Of a stretch of 64,000 nt of DNA, positions 27,201 to 35,818 are shown in pieces. The notes below the pieces were generated by a model. It saw nothing but the letters and a program-made list of their open reading frames with translations, was not told where the DNA came from and did no database searches. The stretch's first letter is position 1, and every line of letters starts with the position of its first letter. The translations under genes and the position numbers were made by a program. Source of the DNA: Alphaproteobacteria bacterium (lineage in GTDB: Bacteria; Pseudomonadota; Alphaproteobacteria; Caulobacterales; Aquidulcibacteraceae); contig JAGWZH010000001.1 of the NCBI GenBank assembly GCA_018971945.1, positions 36,923 to 100,922 of the forward strand, given 5' to 3'.

Positions 27201-28254
27201 CAAAGACGCTTGCTCGACCCGAAAACGTTCCCCCGCGCGCGCTGCGTCGAAAGACTCCCTGTGCCTCGATCCGATCCGCGAGCGGACGATCAAGACCCAA
27301 CACCGCCTCCGGGTTAAGGGTTTCAGCGCGGAGCTGCATCGGGCCGTTCCAATCGCCTGCGAGGCTCGCCGTCAGCGCTGGCGCCTCAAGACGGACCTGC
27401 AAAGCGCCGCCGTCCTCGCCGCTCGCTTCAAGGCGGCCGGCGCCGCCCAATCGATGCGCCAGCGGCAAGAGCGGAGCAGCTTTTGGATCAAACGACCCCT
27501 CAGCCCGCCAAGCGCCTTCGCTCCAGCGCACCTGCGCCTCAAGGGCTGTCTCCTCACCAATAACGAGCCGCGCTGAGCCTTCTCCAGCCCCTCCCGAAGC
27601 GACGGCCTGCCCCGTCAAAGCCACAGCCTCGGATGCGCCCAGAAGGTTCGCCAACAAGCCTCCCGGAGCGCCTTCGGCCTCGATGGTCCAGGGACGCGCA
27701 GTCCCCGCCTCAAAACGCGCCACCGCCCGATCAGCGCCGAGGTCAACCCGCGCAGCCTGCACCCGCAGCATCTGCAGCGAGCCCGCGCGCACATCAAGCG
27801 CCGCCGAAATCGAAATTCGCGCGTCGACCCCGGCCGCCTCTTCCGCGATCCGGAGCGACTGCACTGTGATGTGCGAGGCCGACAGAGACAGCCTCAAGCC
27901 CCTCGACCGGGGCGGCGCATTAAGCTCTGGCGTTCGCAAGGCCACAGCGTCTGGAACCATGACCTCGTCGATCCGCACCTGCCCCGTCAGCAGAGCCACG
28001 GGCGACCAGCGCAGCCGGAGATTCCGCGCTTCAAGCCAGACGCCTTCGGCATCCGAAAGCGTGACCGACCGTGCTGTCAGATCGCCGATCCACGCGCCCT
28101 GGACCTCTTCGACCTCAAGCGTTCCAAGCCGCCAGACCGAGCGCCCATCGGCCAAGGCTTCCACAAGGAGTGGGGCCCCTGGCCCGAAAGCGTAGGCGCC
28201 GGCGGCCAGAGCGAGGCCGGTCGCCGCCAATCCCAAAGCGACCCTGCGTCTCAA
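24256..28254 (-). CDS. tamB: Translocation and assembly module protein TamB
   Basis: 1332 residues. One N-terminal membrane anchor (about 5-25), a very long beta-helical region of the AsmA/DUF490 type that forms a hydrophobic groove, and the conserved C-terminal TamB domain (about 980-1320) ending G-L-G-E-A-Q-T-R-M-E-W. With TamA it spans the periplasm and is implicated in autotransporter insertion and in phospholipid transport to the outer membrane. Start TTG 28254 overlaps the tamA TGA by two bases. A very acidic E-E-D-E-E-D-E-A tail is unusual but may be lineage-specific. It is downstream of tamA, as is standard. Confidence 0.95.
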   Translation of the reverse strand: MRRRVALGLAATGLALAAGAYAFGPGAPLLVEALADGRSVWRLGTLEVEEVQGAWIGDLTARSVTLSDAEGVWLEARNLRLRWSPVALLTGQVRIDEVMVPDAVALRTPELNAPPRSRGLRLSLSASHITVQSLRIAEEAAGVDARISISAALDVRAGSLQMLRVQAARVDLGADRAVARFEAGTARPWTIEAEGAPGGLLANLLGASEAVALTGQAVASGGAGEGSARLVIGEETALEAQVRWSEGAWRAEGSFDPKAAPLLPLAHRLGGAGRLEASGEDGGALQVRLEAPALTASLAGDWNGPMQLRAETLNPEAVLGLDRPLADRIEAQGVFRRSARGGTFSGRASVFGLTLGGFRGDGEGPVAISFNRERIEVTATAAAQGGVERFAVTEAEGSVVYGRQTQTLVIRRFLLEGPVIRVEAQGVPERLTGTARLADLSLIAPQASGAFDARFEIGREGEIWRILGEGEASQARFPGPGAELLGPRPRLSFSGLVTGGDLVVQRVTLMGDRLRLGARGRLNQDNLDLVWEASGRGPARFAGVGVSGALDASGRALGRPEAPRITGVGRLAALDLGAVTLAPAQVRFAYAEGAGAVALSALYGGHPLMATGDVIVRERSVLIEGLRAELIGLSAEGSLEVTDGSLSGSFDLNGPLVGLTGQSGSIVAALTLSGTGGRLVADARGHLRDAMLGGARISQASFTASGPLQALGFDARWEGTAWETPFRLEAEGTASIEEGGMALTASLQGTAAGLEVRSLEPIVAMRRGEAQSAAGSVSIGGGSAAFTWLKQGDALTASLEAQSLSMAAFSGFTGEPHEGALSGRAAFRSLQGRLAGEADFSASGFRVRGRMRSPVDLRLSGRLGDDTISALVSATSEEGLQARVDLSADLATQASPLRIGLAPGSLGRAAWSVRGPADMVWALAGTPDQSVSGDLSGSGEARFGPGTLSGSGALALRGGVFEDRLSGVRLRDVSFDVRLSDELAVLEALSATDGRGGRLSGSGSMDAAQAGSLQLRLDNLYFVDREEATARADGDLAFGWSPSGALLSGELRLREATIRGALAGARDIPRLEVIEINRPEGVSVVTPQALGRRGLPTEASLRVRAPSRAFTRFRGVDAEWSLDLLVAGDVSAPELAGEARLLRGEAQLAGRPLIFSRGAVRFRGPLMDAELDIVAEQETPDLTARVVLSGTVGAPEIRLENDQGLPEDETAPLLLFGATQAELSALQAAQLASRLSALTGGSAFDFVDLTRRIAGLDRFDIRTEEDGVLVSGGRYLTRQVYVELGRNGLGEAQTRMEWLLRPDLTLITSFSGDREQRVSLRWREEDEEDEAR

Positions 28255-30002
28255 AACGCTTGCCCTATCGACAAATAGAACGCCGCCCGGTCGTCGGTCT
28301 GTCGACGGTCAAGCGGGGCGGCCACATCCAAACGCAGGGGCGCAAAGCCCAGATCATAGCGCAAGCCGAAGCCGGCGCCGGCGCGCACGCCCGAAAGATC
28401 GCCCGGATCGTCGAACGCTGAGCCGGCGTCCAAAAAAACCGCAGCCCCCCAACGCCCGCCCAAGCGCACGCGGGCCTCAGCGCTTCCTTCCAAAAGGCCG
28501 CGCCCGCCGGGCGCCAGTCCCGCTCTTTGACGGCTCTCGGGGAAAATGGAGTGAAAGGCGTATCCTCGCACCGATCCTCCGCCGCCAGCGTAAAACAGCC
28601 GGTCGACCGGCAGATCATTTGACGAGCCGGCGATCGGCTCGATCCAGCCAATGCGCGTCCGCAGAGCAAGGGTCAGCCAATCCCTGTCGGCGACGGTGTG
28701 GAAGAGCCGGGCCTCGCTGACTACCCTCGCAAATCCTGTAAAGGCCTCGCCGAAAGAAACCGAGGGCTCAACCCGCAGCCGGACCTCATAGCCCTCTCGC
28801 GCATCAAGCCTGTTGTCGGTCGTGTCGTACCGGGCTTCTCCGAATGCAGATAAAACGGCGGCGTTCTCGACCCCTGCGGTTTCGCTATAGGCGTCGAGCG
28901 CCGCGCTCACTCCATAGCTTGGACGCCAGGAGCCGTTCTGCGGCTCCTCAAAAGTGACGGACGCCTCAAGGGCGTCGCGTTTGAAAGGTCCCAGATCCTC
29001 CCGTGCGAGCGCCGCGGCGAGGATCGCGGTTTGCCCCTCGCTCCCCGCCCGCGGCAGACGAAACATGGCGCTGAGCGCCTGCCGCCGTTCGGCCAAGCTG
29101 ACCCCATAGCGGGCGGTTTCGGCCCGTCGAAAGACGTTCCGCGCAGTCCAAAGCGCTTCGCCTCCTGCGCCTTCGCTGGAAGACCATGAGAGGCCGACTT
29201 CGACAGACCGCCGCTCCTCCGGCTCCAGCGCCACGATGACGTCCCGCATGGCCCCAGGATCCGTCATTGGAGCGAGCGTCACCCGCACGCGCCTGAACGC
29301 CCCCGCTGACGCCAGCGCCCGCCTTGTGTCGGCCAGAGCCTCCGGGCTGTAGACGTCCCCGGTTTCAAAAGCAGCGAAACGTTGCGCCACAGCCGCATCA
29401 AGCGTCTCAGGCGCAGCGAGCACAAGCCGCCCCAGCGCCGTCCGCGGTCCCGGCGCCGCCCGAGCCGTCACCCGCATGGTTTGGGTCGCGTGATCGACGA
29501 TCACTTCGCGCGCGCCCAGGACGGCGTCGGCGTAGCCTGCTTCTCGCAGCGCTTTCAGAACCGCCGTCTCCGCTTCGAGCACTGCAAGCGCGCGGGCCGG
29601 CGCGCCCTGAACCAAGGCCGACAGAGCCCCTCGCGCCGCCTCCGCGCTGTCGGGGTCCGGCGGCTCCCCCTCAAAAACCAACGCTGCGCTTTCAAGGACG
29701 AACCGCGGGCCCGGACTGACCGCGATACGAGCTATTGGGGGCTCTTCTTGGGGCTCCGCCGTCACCGTCGCTTGATAATAACCTTCCGAGCGAAGCAGGG
29801 CGGCCGCCTGATCGGCGGCCTCCCGAGAGACCCGCTCGGCTTGGAAGAGCGTTTGGGGGGCCTCCCGGGGGGGCAAGATCTCCGCGATCGCCTCGCTCAA
29901 ACGCCCCTCAGCGCCAAGAATGACGACAGGGCTGCGGTCCTGCGCATGGACAGGCGGCGCAAGCGCCAGGACCGCCGGGACAAGGATCAGCAAAGAGCGC
30001 AT
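28251..30002 (-). CDS. tamA: Outer-membrane assembly factor TamA (BamA/Omp85 family)
   Basis: 583 residues. Sec signal peptide (cleavage near P-V-H-A-Q, about residue 20), three POTRA units (about 25-250) and a 16-stranded Omp85 barrel. Seen in the barrel: the V-R-G-Y motif of strand 6 (G-G-S-V-R-G-Y near residue 480) and the terminal strand ending Q-A-F. TamA partners TamB. ATG 30002 is used; a GTG one codon upstream is an alternative, with GGGG as the only ribosome-site-like sequence. Stop and tamB start overlap (TTGA). Confidence 0.94.
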   Translation of the reverse strand: MRSLLILVPAVLALAPPVHAQDRSPVVILGAEGRLSEAIAEILPPREAPQTLFQAERVSREAADQAAALLRSEGYYQATVTAEPQEEPPIARIAVSPGPRFVLESAALVFEGEPPDPDSAEAARGALSALVQGAPARALAVLEAETAVLKALREAGYADAVLGAREVIVDHATQTMRVTARAAPGPRTALGRLVLAAPETLDAAVAQRFAAFETGDVYSPEALADTRRALASAGAFRRVRVTLAPMTDPGAMRDVIVALEPEERRSVEVGLSWSSSEGAGGEALWTARNVFRRAETARYGVSLAERRQALSAMFRLPRAGSEGQTAILAAALAREDLGPFKRDALEASVTFEEPQNGSWRPSYGVSAALDAYSETAGVENAAVLSAFGEARYDTTDNRLDAREGYEVRLRVEPSVSFGEAFTGFARVVSEARLFHTVADRDWLTLALRTRIGWIEPIAGSSNDLPVDRLFYAGGGGSVRGYAFHSIFPESRQRAGLAPGGRGLLEGSAEARVRLGGRWGAAVFLDAGSAFDDPGDLSGVRAGAGFGLRYDLGFAPLRLDVAAPLDRRQTDDRAAFYLSIGQAF

Positions 30003-30098
30003 CACACCCCAAAGTCTAGGGCGATTTGCAGGCTCTCGTCGAGCCGCCGGCGGCGAAGCGCAGGGTCCTTTCGTCGAAGGGCCCGCATGGCCCGACCG

Positions 30099-31085
30099 TC
30101 AGAGCATGGCAGGGATCACCCGGTCCGGGGGCTTATGGCCGTCTGCGAAAGTCTTGATATTGATGATCACTTTTTCACCCATATCGATCCGACCCTCGAG
30201 CGTGGCCGATCCCATATGGGGCAGCAGAACCACATTTTTCAGCTTCTTGAGCTTGGGGTTGATCGCAGGCTCGTGCTCGAAGACGTCAAGCCCCGCCCCT
30301 GCAAGCTCACCTTTGTCGAGCATCCGCGCCAGCGCCGCCTCGTCGATCACCTCGCCCCGGGCGGTGTTCACCACATAGGCGTGGGGCTTCAGCATCGACA
30401 GCCGCCGGGCGGAAAGCAGGTGATAGGTCGCCGGCGTGTGCGGGCAGTTCACGCTGATCACGTCCATCCGCGACAGCATCTGATCCAGGCTGTCCCAATA
30501 GGTCGCATCCAGCTCCTGCGCGATATGAGGGCTCACCTGCCTGCGGTTGTGATAATGGATTTGCATCCCGAAGGCCTTCGCGCGACGCGCCACGGCTTGC
30601 CCGATGCGGCCCATGCCGATGATCCCAAGCCGTTTGCCGGACACCCGTCGGCCCAACATCCAGGTGGGGCTCCAGCCTGTAAACTGGTCGGCCTCGATGA
30701 TTTTCACCCCTTCCACGATACGCCTGGGCGCCGCCAGGATCAGCGCCATGGTGATGTCGGCGGTGTCCTCGGTCAGCACGCCAGGCGTGTTGGTCACCGT
30801 AATCCCCCGCTGCACCGCGGTCGCGACGTCGATATTGTCCACACCCGCGCCGAATTGGGCGATGAGCCGCAGCCGGTCCGAGGCCCGCGACAAGATTTTT
30901 GAATCGATCCTGTCCGTCACCGTGGGGACGAGCACGTCCGCCCGCTGCATCGACTCAACCAGGGCCTCCGGGTTCATCGGCGCGTCCTCGACATTGAGTT
31001 CAGCGTCAAACAATTCCCGCATCCGGGTTTCGACCGGCTCTGGGAGTTTGCGGGTGACGATGACTTTTAGTTTCGACGAAGGCAT
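30099..31085 (-). CDS. D-isomer 2-hydroxyacid dehydrogenase, glyoxylate reductase-like
   Basis: 328 residues. Rossmann motif G-I-I-G-M-G-R-I-G near 155, H-Y-H-N-R-R after beta2 (an Arg pair that favours NADP(H)), the N-T-A-R-G-E-V-I-D segment, catalytic Arg, E-H-E-P and the catalytic His in L-L-P-H-M-G-S-A-T. These are standard for glyoxylate/hydroxypyruvate reductases such as GyaR. The family interconverts 2-oxo acids and D-2-hydroxyacids; glyoxylate or hydroxypyruvate is the likely substrate by homology. ATG 31085 has TAGGAAG seven bases before. Monocistronic in appearance, 97 bases upstream of tamA in the same direction. Confidence 0.92.
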   Translation of the reverse strand: MPSSKLKVIVTRKLPEPVETRMRELFDAELNVEDAPMNPEALVESMQRADVLVPTVTDRIDSKILSRASDRLRLIAQFGAGVDNIDVATAVQRGITVTNTPGVLTEDTADITMALILAAPRRIVEGVKIIEADQFTGWSPTWMLGRRVSGKRLGIIGMGRIGQAVARRAKAFGMQIHYHNRRQVSPHIAQELDATYWDSLDQMLSRMDVISVNCPHTPATYHLLSARRLSMLKPHAYVVNTARGEVIDEAALARMLDKGELAGAGLDVFEHEPAINPKLKKLKNVVLLPHMGSATLEGRIDMGEKVIINIKTFADGHKPPDRVIPAML

Positions 31086-31242
31086 GGGGCTTCCTAGAGG
31101 AGCGAAGCGACGGACGCTCGCTAAAGCCTAGCCGGCCCCGCCCGTCGCGCCAAGCGTCCCTGCGTCCGATGGCCCGCCTTTAAACCGCTTTTCACTCCTC
31201 TTTGGGCATCCCTGCCCGCTCTTCAGTTTGTTGGGACGACCA

Positions 31243-31761
31243 ATGCCTCACTGCGCCGCTCGCATCTTCGCAGTCCTCGCCTTCGCGCTTTTGGTCGCGC
31301 CTGTTTGCGCCTCGGCGTCGGAGGAGCCCGTGCTGGGTCCCCACTCGGGCTTGCCGGTCCCCCGTTTTGTGGCCCTCGATGCTGATGAAGCGAATGGCCG
31401 CCGCCGCCCGGACGCCGGCGCTCCCATCGACTGGATCTATGTCGCTCGGCGTTTGCCTTTGCGCGTCGTCGCCGAGAGCGGGCCCTGGCGACGGGTGGAG
31501 GACCCCGAGGGCGGTCAGGTCTGGATGCACGCGGAGAATCTTTCCGGCGACAGGACGGTCTATGTGCGGGGCGGCCGGCGCGGCGAGGCGATGTTGCGCG
31601 CGGGCCCCCGCGCAGACGCCCGAACGCTTGCGGTGCTCGAGGCCGGCGTTATCGCCGAGGTCCTGGAATGCCAAGCGGACTATGTGCGCCTTAAGGTCGG
31701 CGATCGCACCGGTTGGGTCCGCGCCGAGGTGCTTTGGGGCGCCTCGTCCTGCAATGGATAG
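31243..31761 (+). CDS. Secreted SH3-domain protein
   Basis: 172 residues with a Sec signal peptide (about 1-25, cleavage near A-S-A-S). Two bacterial SH3-like units follow: [24 protein letters not shown] around 67-90 and [12 protein letters not shown] through [10 protein letters not shown] around 120-165. This matches the DUF1058/SH3_4 group, thought to bind peptidoglycan or act in the periplasm; direct function unknown. ATG 31243 follows GGGACG; TTG codons just upstream are less likely. It is 104 bases before fabA in the same direction. Confidence 0.85.
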   Translation: MPHCAARIFAVLAFALLVAPVCASASEEPVLGPHSGLPVPRFVALDADEANGRRRPDAGAPIDWIYVARRLPLRVVAESGPWRRVEDPEGGQVWMHAENLSGDRTVYVRGGRRGEAMLRAGPRADARTLAVLEAGVIAEVLECQADYVRLKVGDRTGWVRAEVLWGASSCNG

Positions 31762-31865
31762 CCAGACCACGCCCTCGTACTCATTGTGCCGCCCCTGTTG
31801 AGACGCCGTCCCCCAAAAGGCCGCCCCCCCTTGCCGGCCCCGTCCATATCGTCATACACCACGCC

Positions 31866-32411
31866 ATGACCAAAGCTTTGGCGCAGGACCGCCCGTCCTC
31901 TTATGACAGAGAAGCCCTCCTGGCCTGCGGCCAGGGGCGGATGTTCGGCCCCGGCAACGCCCAATTGCCCCTGCCGCCGATGTTGATGGTCGACCGCATC
32001 ATGTCGATCGCTGCGGAAGGCGGTCTGTTCGGCAAAGGTAAAATCATTGCTGAATATGATGTCACGCCAGAAGCGTGGTTTTTTGCCTGCCATTTCACCG
32101 ACGACCCGGTGATGCCGGGTTGCCTCGGCTTGGACGCCATGTGGCAATTGGTAGGCTTTTACCTGGGCTGGCTTGGCGCCCCGGGCCGGGGCAGGGCGTT
32201 GGGCGTCGGCGCCGTCGATTTCCGAGGCCAGGTCACCCCAGCGGGCAAGACAGTGCGTTACGAGATTGACTTTAAAAAGATAATCCTGCGCAGACTTGTG
32301 CTCGGCGTCGCCGACGGGATCGTCCTCCTGGACGGCAAGCAGATTTATGCTGCGCAGGACCTCAAAGTGGGTCTGTTCAGCGCCGATCAGCTGTCGGCCG
32401 GTTTGGGCTGA
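31866..32411 (+). CDS. fabA: 3-hydroxydecanoyl-ACP dehydratase/isomerase
   Basis: 181 residues. FabA dehydrates 3-hydroxydecanoyl-ACP and isomerises trans-2 to cis-3-decenoyl-ACP, the branch point for unsaturated fatty acids. Seen: [12 protein letters not shown], the catalytic His76 in [12 protein letters not shown], Asp90 in L-G-L-D-A-M-W-Q, and a hot-dog helix. ATG 31866 fits the family N-terminus, though the ribosome site is poor; the frame is open far upstream. fabB follows 82 bases later, the classic anaerobic unsaturated-fatty-acid pair. Confidence 0.97.
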   Translation: MTKALAQDRPSSYDREALLACGQGRMFGPGNAQLPLPPMLMVDRIMSIAAEGGLFGKGKIIAEYDVTPEAWFFACHFTDDPVMPGCLGLDAMWQLVGFYLGWLGAPGRGRALGVGAVDFRGQVTPAGKTVRYEIDFKKIILRRLVLGVADGIVLLDGKQIYAAQDLKVGLFSADQLSAGLG

Positions 32412-32493
32412 AGCGCGCGGTGACGCGGCGCGAACGCCTAGAACGCAGGCATTATTGGAGGCCGTATTGGGGCCCGTATTCGGGGAGGTGGCG

Positions 32494-33702
32494 GTGCGGC
32501 GCGTGGTCGTGACAGGGTTAGGCGTTGTCTCATCGATCGGGAACAACGCCCAAGAGGTTCTGGCCTCGCTCCGGGACGGGAAATCCGGAATTGTCGCGGC
32601 GCCTGAATATGGCGACAAGGGCTTTCGCTGCCAGGTTCACGGCAAGCCCCAGATTGATCTCGAGCCTCTGATCGACAAGCGGCATTATCGCTTCATGGCC
32701 GATGGGGCGGCCTATGCCTATTTGTCCATGCAGCAGGCGATCAGCGACGCAGGCCTCGAGGAAACCGACATAACCCATGAGCGCACAGGGGTGATTGTCG
32801 GCACCGGCGGCCCCTCCACCCGCGCCATTGTTGCGGCTGCCGACATCGCCCGTGAAAAGGGCGCAAAGCGTGTCGGCCCCTTCGCCGTTCCCAAGGCGAT
32901 GAGCTCCACAGCCTCGGCGATCCTGGCCACCTTCTTCAAGATCCACGGTGTCAATTATTCCATCTCCTCAGCCTGCGCCACGAGCGCCCACTGCATCGGC
33001 GCGGCTGCGGAGATGATCCAGTGGGGCAAGCAGGACGTGATGTTCGCCGGCGGCGCGGAGGAGCTTGATTGGACGCTTTCAGTCCTGTTCGACGCCATGG
33101 GGGCCATGTCCTCACGATACAATGAGACCCCCGCCGTCGCTTCCCGGGCGTTTGACCGCGACCGCGACGGCTTCGTCATCGCCGGCGGCGGCGGCATGTT
33201 GGTCTTGGAAGAATATGAACGCGCAAAAGCCCGCGGCGCGAAGATTTATTGTGAAGTCGCCGGCTACGGCGCCACCAGCGACGGCCATGACATGGTCGCG
33301 CCCTCCGGGGAGGGCGCCGCCCGCTGCATGAAGCAGGCGATGGCGACCCTGGACCGTAAAATCGACTATATCAATCCCCACGCGACCGCGACGCCGGTGG
33401 GCGACGCCAAGGAGATGGAGGCGGTTCGCGCGGTCTTCGGCGACGATATCCCGCTCATCAGCGCGACAAAGAGCCTGACGGGTCACAGCCTTGGGGCCGC
33501 CGGCGTCCAGGAGGCGATCTATTCCATCCTCATGATGCAGTCCGGTTTTGTGTGTGAGAGCGCGCATATCGAGCAGCTGGATCCGATTTTCGAGGGTCTT
33601 CCAATAGTCCGAAAACGGATTGACAAGCAGCTCGATTGCGTCTTGTCGAACTCCTTCGGCTTTGGCGGCACCAATGCGACCCTGGCGCTGACACGGGTCT
33701 GA
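32494..33702 (+). CDS. fabB: 3-oxoacyl-ACP synthase I
   Basis: 402 residues of the thiolase fold. Active-site residues seen: Cys161 in [10 protein letters not shown], His296 in [11 protein letters not shown], Lys326 and His331 in [12 protein letters not shown]. The [18 protein letters not shown] start and G-D-x-x-E/D pattern match FabB rather than FabF. It elongates cis-3-decenoyl-ACP. GTG 32494 has GGGGAGG five bases upstream, so it is preferred to two further GTGs. Forms an operon-like pair with fabA; the first microprotein gene starts 145 bases after the stop. Confidence 0.96.
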   Translation: MRRVVVTGLGVVSSIGNNAQEVLASLRDGKSGIVAAPEYGDKGFRCQVHGKPQIDLEPLIDKRHYRFMADGAAYAYLSMQQAISDAGLEETDITHERTGVIVGTGGPSTRAIVAAADIAREKGAKRVGPFAVPKAMSSTASAILATFFKIHGVNYSISSACATSAHCIGAAAEMIQWGKQDVMFAGGAEELDWTLSVLFDAMGAMSSRYNETPAVASRAFDRDRDGFVIAGGGGMLVLEEYERAKARGAKIYCEVAGYGATSDGHDMVAPSGEGAARCMKQAMATLDRKIDYINPHATATPVGDAKEMEAVRAVFGDDIPLISATKSLTGHSLGAAGVQEAIYSILMMQSGFVCESAHIEQLDPIFEGLPIVRKRIDKQLDCVLSNSFGFGGTNATLALTRV

Positions 33703-33751
33703 CGGACGCCGCCCCAAGGGCGACGGGGCCGCCTGTAAAGTCCAGGAGGGC

Positions 33752-33800
33752 CGTGACGGCGGTCACAGCGCCCCCTGGCTCGAGCGCCTAGTCTCTTTTT
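33752..33800 (+). promoter_or_regulatory. CRP/FNR-like site and promoter of the first microprotein gene
   Basis: GTGA-CGGCGG-TCACA at 33753-33767 fits the CRP-type core GTGA-N6-TCAC. TAGTCT (33789-33794) is a plausible -10, and no good -35 exists between, as in activator-dependent promoters. If transcription starts near 33801 the palindrome is centred near -41.5, the class II activator position. The same layout recurs at 37708-37750. Confidence 0.45.
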
Positions 33801-33847
33801 ATCGAAGCGCGGCGAACCCAAGCCGTCTGACGAAAGGAGAGACCAGA

Positions 33848-33976
33848 ATGCGCGTTCCCAACCAAGCCCCGATGAGCAAGACCACTTTGCGCTTGTTCTC
33901 TTTGGTCCTCGCCTGCTTCGCCTACGCAGCAGTGGCGGCGCCGATCGTCAATCAAGCCGCGATGATCGTCGCTTGA
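33848..33976 (+). CDS. 42-residue hydrophobic microprotein, family member 1
   Basis: Product begins M-R-V-P-N-Q-A-P-M and carries one hydrophobic stretch (about 15-32), then A-P-I-V-N-Q-A-A-M-I-V-A. It has an excellent ribosome site (AAAGGAG, eight bases before ATG 33848), its own promoter-like region, and an intrinsic terminator at 34007-34036, so it is a self-contained transcription unit. It is clearly related to the 37804-37929 gene (same M-R-x-P-x-x-A-P-M start, L-R-[LV] core, A-P-I-[VL]-N-Q end). A single-span inner-membrane peptide or a weak signal-peptide product is inferred; function unknown. It sits right after fabB. Confidence 0.7.
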   Translation: MRVPNQAPMSKTTLRLFSLVLACFAYAAVAAPIVNQAAMIVA

Positions 33977-34543
33977 GGGTGAAAGACGCTGGTCCCGAAA
34001 GCCTGCAACGGCGCTCCCCCAAACCGGAGCGCCGTTTGTCTTGGCGAGCGGCGCCCACGATCCATCACGGCGACGAAGGGGGCCCACTCGCAATCCAAGC
34101 CAGTCGCAATCCAAACGCGTTGCGCCGAGGGAAACGCGGCCAAAAGCGTCGCAATGCGCTCAAAGAAACGATCATGGGCCGTCTCCACCTTCTCTTTTGA
34201 ATGCACGAGGCCTGAGGACGAGACAGACCTGGCGCCCAGGCGCCCCCAATGCCGTCGGGGCCACCCTGCGTGGCTTCGGTCCCGGCGCCGAGCAGCGCCA
34301 AGAGCGGCCCCCGCGTTGCAACAGACGCGTTCCTCATCGACCTACGCCTCGCCCCAGCTTGCCCGTTCGCCGCCGCAAAAAATTGTCCGCCCCTGCATCT
34401 ATAGTCGAAGGGTGGCGCATCTCCTCAGTATGGCCCGCCTCGAAAGGCAAACAAAGCCAGGATAGACCGGCCAAAAATCAAACAATTGAAAAATAATCCC
34501 CACGCAAAAGCGTGAACAGATAGTATTGTCAAAGGAGAAATCG
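33977..34543. other. 567-base spacer between microprotein genes 1 and 3
   Basis: Contains the terminator at 34007-34036. A leftward 84-codon frame (33952-34206, GTG start) has reasonable composition but no ribosome site, and runs across that terminator and the end of the microprotein gene, so I do not call it. The right end becomes AT-rich (34465-34530) and holds a possible -35 TTGAAA (34486-34491), a CACGC-AAAA-GCGTG hairpin (34501-34514) and TAGTAT (34521-34526) ahead of the third microprotein gene. Confidence 0.5.
34007..34036 (+). terminator. Intrinsic terminator of microprotein gene 1
   Basis: AACGGCGCTCC (34007-34017) pairs perfectly with GGAGCGCCGTT (34026-34036), 11 bp with an 8-base loop, followed by TGTCTTGG. 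It lies 31 bases after the microprotein stop codon. Confidence 0.75.
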
Positions 34544-34657
34544 ATGCGTATGGTCAACACTGTCTCTTTCAAGCTCAGCGCCTTCGCCGCTGCTGTCTTG
34601 ATCACTTTGACCGCCTTTGCTCCGGTCCTTGTCGTCGCCGCTAGAATCGCGATCTAG
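34544..34657 (+). CDS. 37-residue hydrophobic microprotein, probable family member 3
   Basis: Product starts M-R-M-V-N-T-V and is hydrophobic from residue 10 to 33, ending A-P-V-L-V-V-A-A-R-I-A-I. The ribosome site AAAGGAGA five bases before ATG 34544 is among the best in the window. It aligns loosely with the other two tiny genes (shared M-R start, a K/R-L core, A-P-[IV] followed by an A-A and an aliphatic end), but its upstream region lacks their CRP-like palindrome. An AT-rich promoter region and a small hairpin precede it. Function unknown; an inner-membrane single-span peptide is inferred. Confidence 0.6.
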   Translation: MRMVNTVSFKLSAFAAAVLITLTAFAPVLVVAARIAI

Positions 34658-34983
34658 CACCCTCGCGGATCGATGGCGCACAGATGCAAGCATGGCGTGT
34701 CTCCCATCCTTGCGCGTCGAATGACCAGCGGCCCATTTTCAGTCGCAGCCTCCCCCACGCCAAAGGCTTCCGCGGCTGAAAGCAGCCCGCCGTCCGCCGG
34801 CCCCCCACCGGCGGACGGCGGCGTCTTCCCAGCCCCTGCCCCGAGTCGATCGTTCAAAAGCCCACCATCTCTGCGCGGCCCGATCCTTGCCAAAGCCCAA
34901 TTTGTCGAAGCCTTGACCCAAAGCTCCTGCCGCGCTTGAACCGGTCGCTCAAGACTTGAAAGCCATGCGCGAAGGAGCTCCCA
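34658..34983. other. 326-base spacer before fabI
   Basis: No gene supported; a rightward 88-codon frame (34673-34939) is Ser/Pro-rich with no ribosome site. The main feature is the strong hairpin at 34787-34821. Confidence 0.45.
34787..34821. terminator. Very strong hairpin, 14-bp perfect stem
   Basis: CCGCCGTCCGCCGG (34787-34800) and CCGGCGGACGGCGG (34808-34821) with a 7-base loop. It ends the stretch after microprotein gene 3 and lies 163 bases before fabI. Only TCTT follows within 5 bases, so it could terminate, block exonucleases, or form a fabI leader structure. Confidence 0.55.
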
Positions 34984-35802
34984 ATGGCCGACTGGACGAT
35001 GCCCACCGGAACCCTGATGCAGGGCAAGCGCGGCCTGATCATGGGCGTCGCCAACGACAAGTCGATCGCGTGGGGCATCGCCTGCCAACTCGCCGCCCAG
35101 GGCGCTGAGCTGGCCTTCACCTATCAGGGGGAAGCGCTGGAGAAGCGCGTGCGGCCCTTGGCGGAGAGCTTGGGGGCGAACCAGGAGCTGGTCATTCCCG
35201 CCGACGTCGCCGACGACGAGAGCATGGACGCGGCCTTCGCCAAGCTCCAAAGCGTATGGGGAAGCATCGATTTCCTGGTTCACGCCATCGCTTATGCCGA
35301 CAAGGACGCCTTGAAGGGTTCTTTTGTCGAGAACACGAGCCGCGAAGCCTTCGCCAAGTCCATGGACATCAGCGCCTATTCCTTTGTGGATGTCGCCCGC
35401 CGCGGCAGCAGGCTCATGCCCGCGGGCGGCGCCATGATCAGCCTCACCTATCAGGGCTCTGAAAGGGTCGTGCCGAACTACAATATGATGGGCGTCGCCA
35501 AAGCAGCCTTGGAGGCCGCCACCCGTTACATCGCTCGTGATCTCGGCCCGAAGGGCATCCGCGTCAACGCCGTGTCCCCTGGACCGATGCGCACCCTCGC
35601 CATGGCGGGCATCACTGGCGGCCGGGGATTGATGAGCGCCGCCCGCGACTGGAGCCTTCTGAAGGAGGACACCTCGATGGAGGGCGTTGCAGGCTGCGCT
35701 CTGTGGCTTTTGTCCGATCTCGGCAGGTCTGTGGCGGGAGAAGTGATCCATGTCGACGCGGGCTTCCACGTCGTCGGGGTCCCTGAAGGCCTTGAAACAT
35801 AA
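34984..35802 (+). CDS. fabI: Enoyl-ACP reductase (NADH)
   Basis: 272 residues, atypical short-chain dehydrogenase that completes each fatty-acid elongation cycle. N-terminal G-x-x-x-x-x-S-I-A-W-G coenzyme motif, Tyr156 in L-T-Y-Q-G-S-E and the catalytic Tyr166-x6-Lys173 in Y-N-M-M-G-V-A-K, then V-N-A-V-S-P-G-P-M-R-T-L-A. These are the FabI signatures (triclosan target family). ATG 34984 has AAGGAG six bases upstream. It is near fabA-fabB but separated by the microprotein genes and a strong hairpin, so it is probably transcribed on its own. Confidence 0.97.
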   Translation: MADWTMPTGTLMQGKRGLIMGVANDKSIAWGIACQLAAQGAELAFTYQGEALEKRVRPLAESLGANQELVIPADVADDESMDAAFAKLQSVWGSIDFLVHAIAYADKDALKGSFVENTSREAFAKSMDISAYSFVDVARRGSRLMPAGGAMISLTYQGSERVVPNYNMMGVAKAALEAATRYIARDLGPKGIRVNAVSPGPMRTLAMAGITGGRGLMSAARDWSLLKEDTSMEGVAGCALWLLSDLGRSVAGEVIHVDAGFHVVGVPEGLET

Positions 35803-35818
35803 GCCCTCTTGGACGATC

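Noticed and set aside
27143..28195. Rightward 350-codon frame antisense to tamB
   Set aside because: Same GC-driven shadow; no start signal and no conserved motif.
33952..34206. Leftward 84-codon frame with a GTG start and protein-like composition
   Set aside because: It lacks a ribosome site, crosses the terminator at 34007-34036 and overlaps the stop of microprotein gene 1; I recognise no domain.
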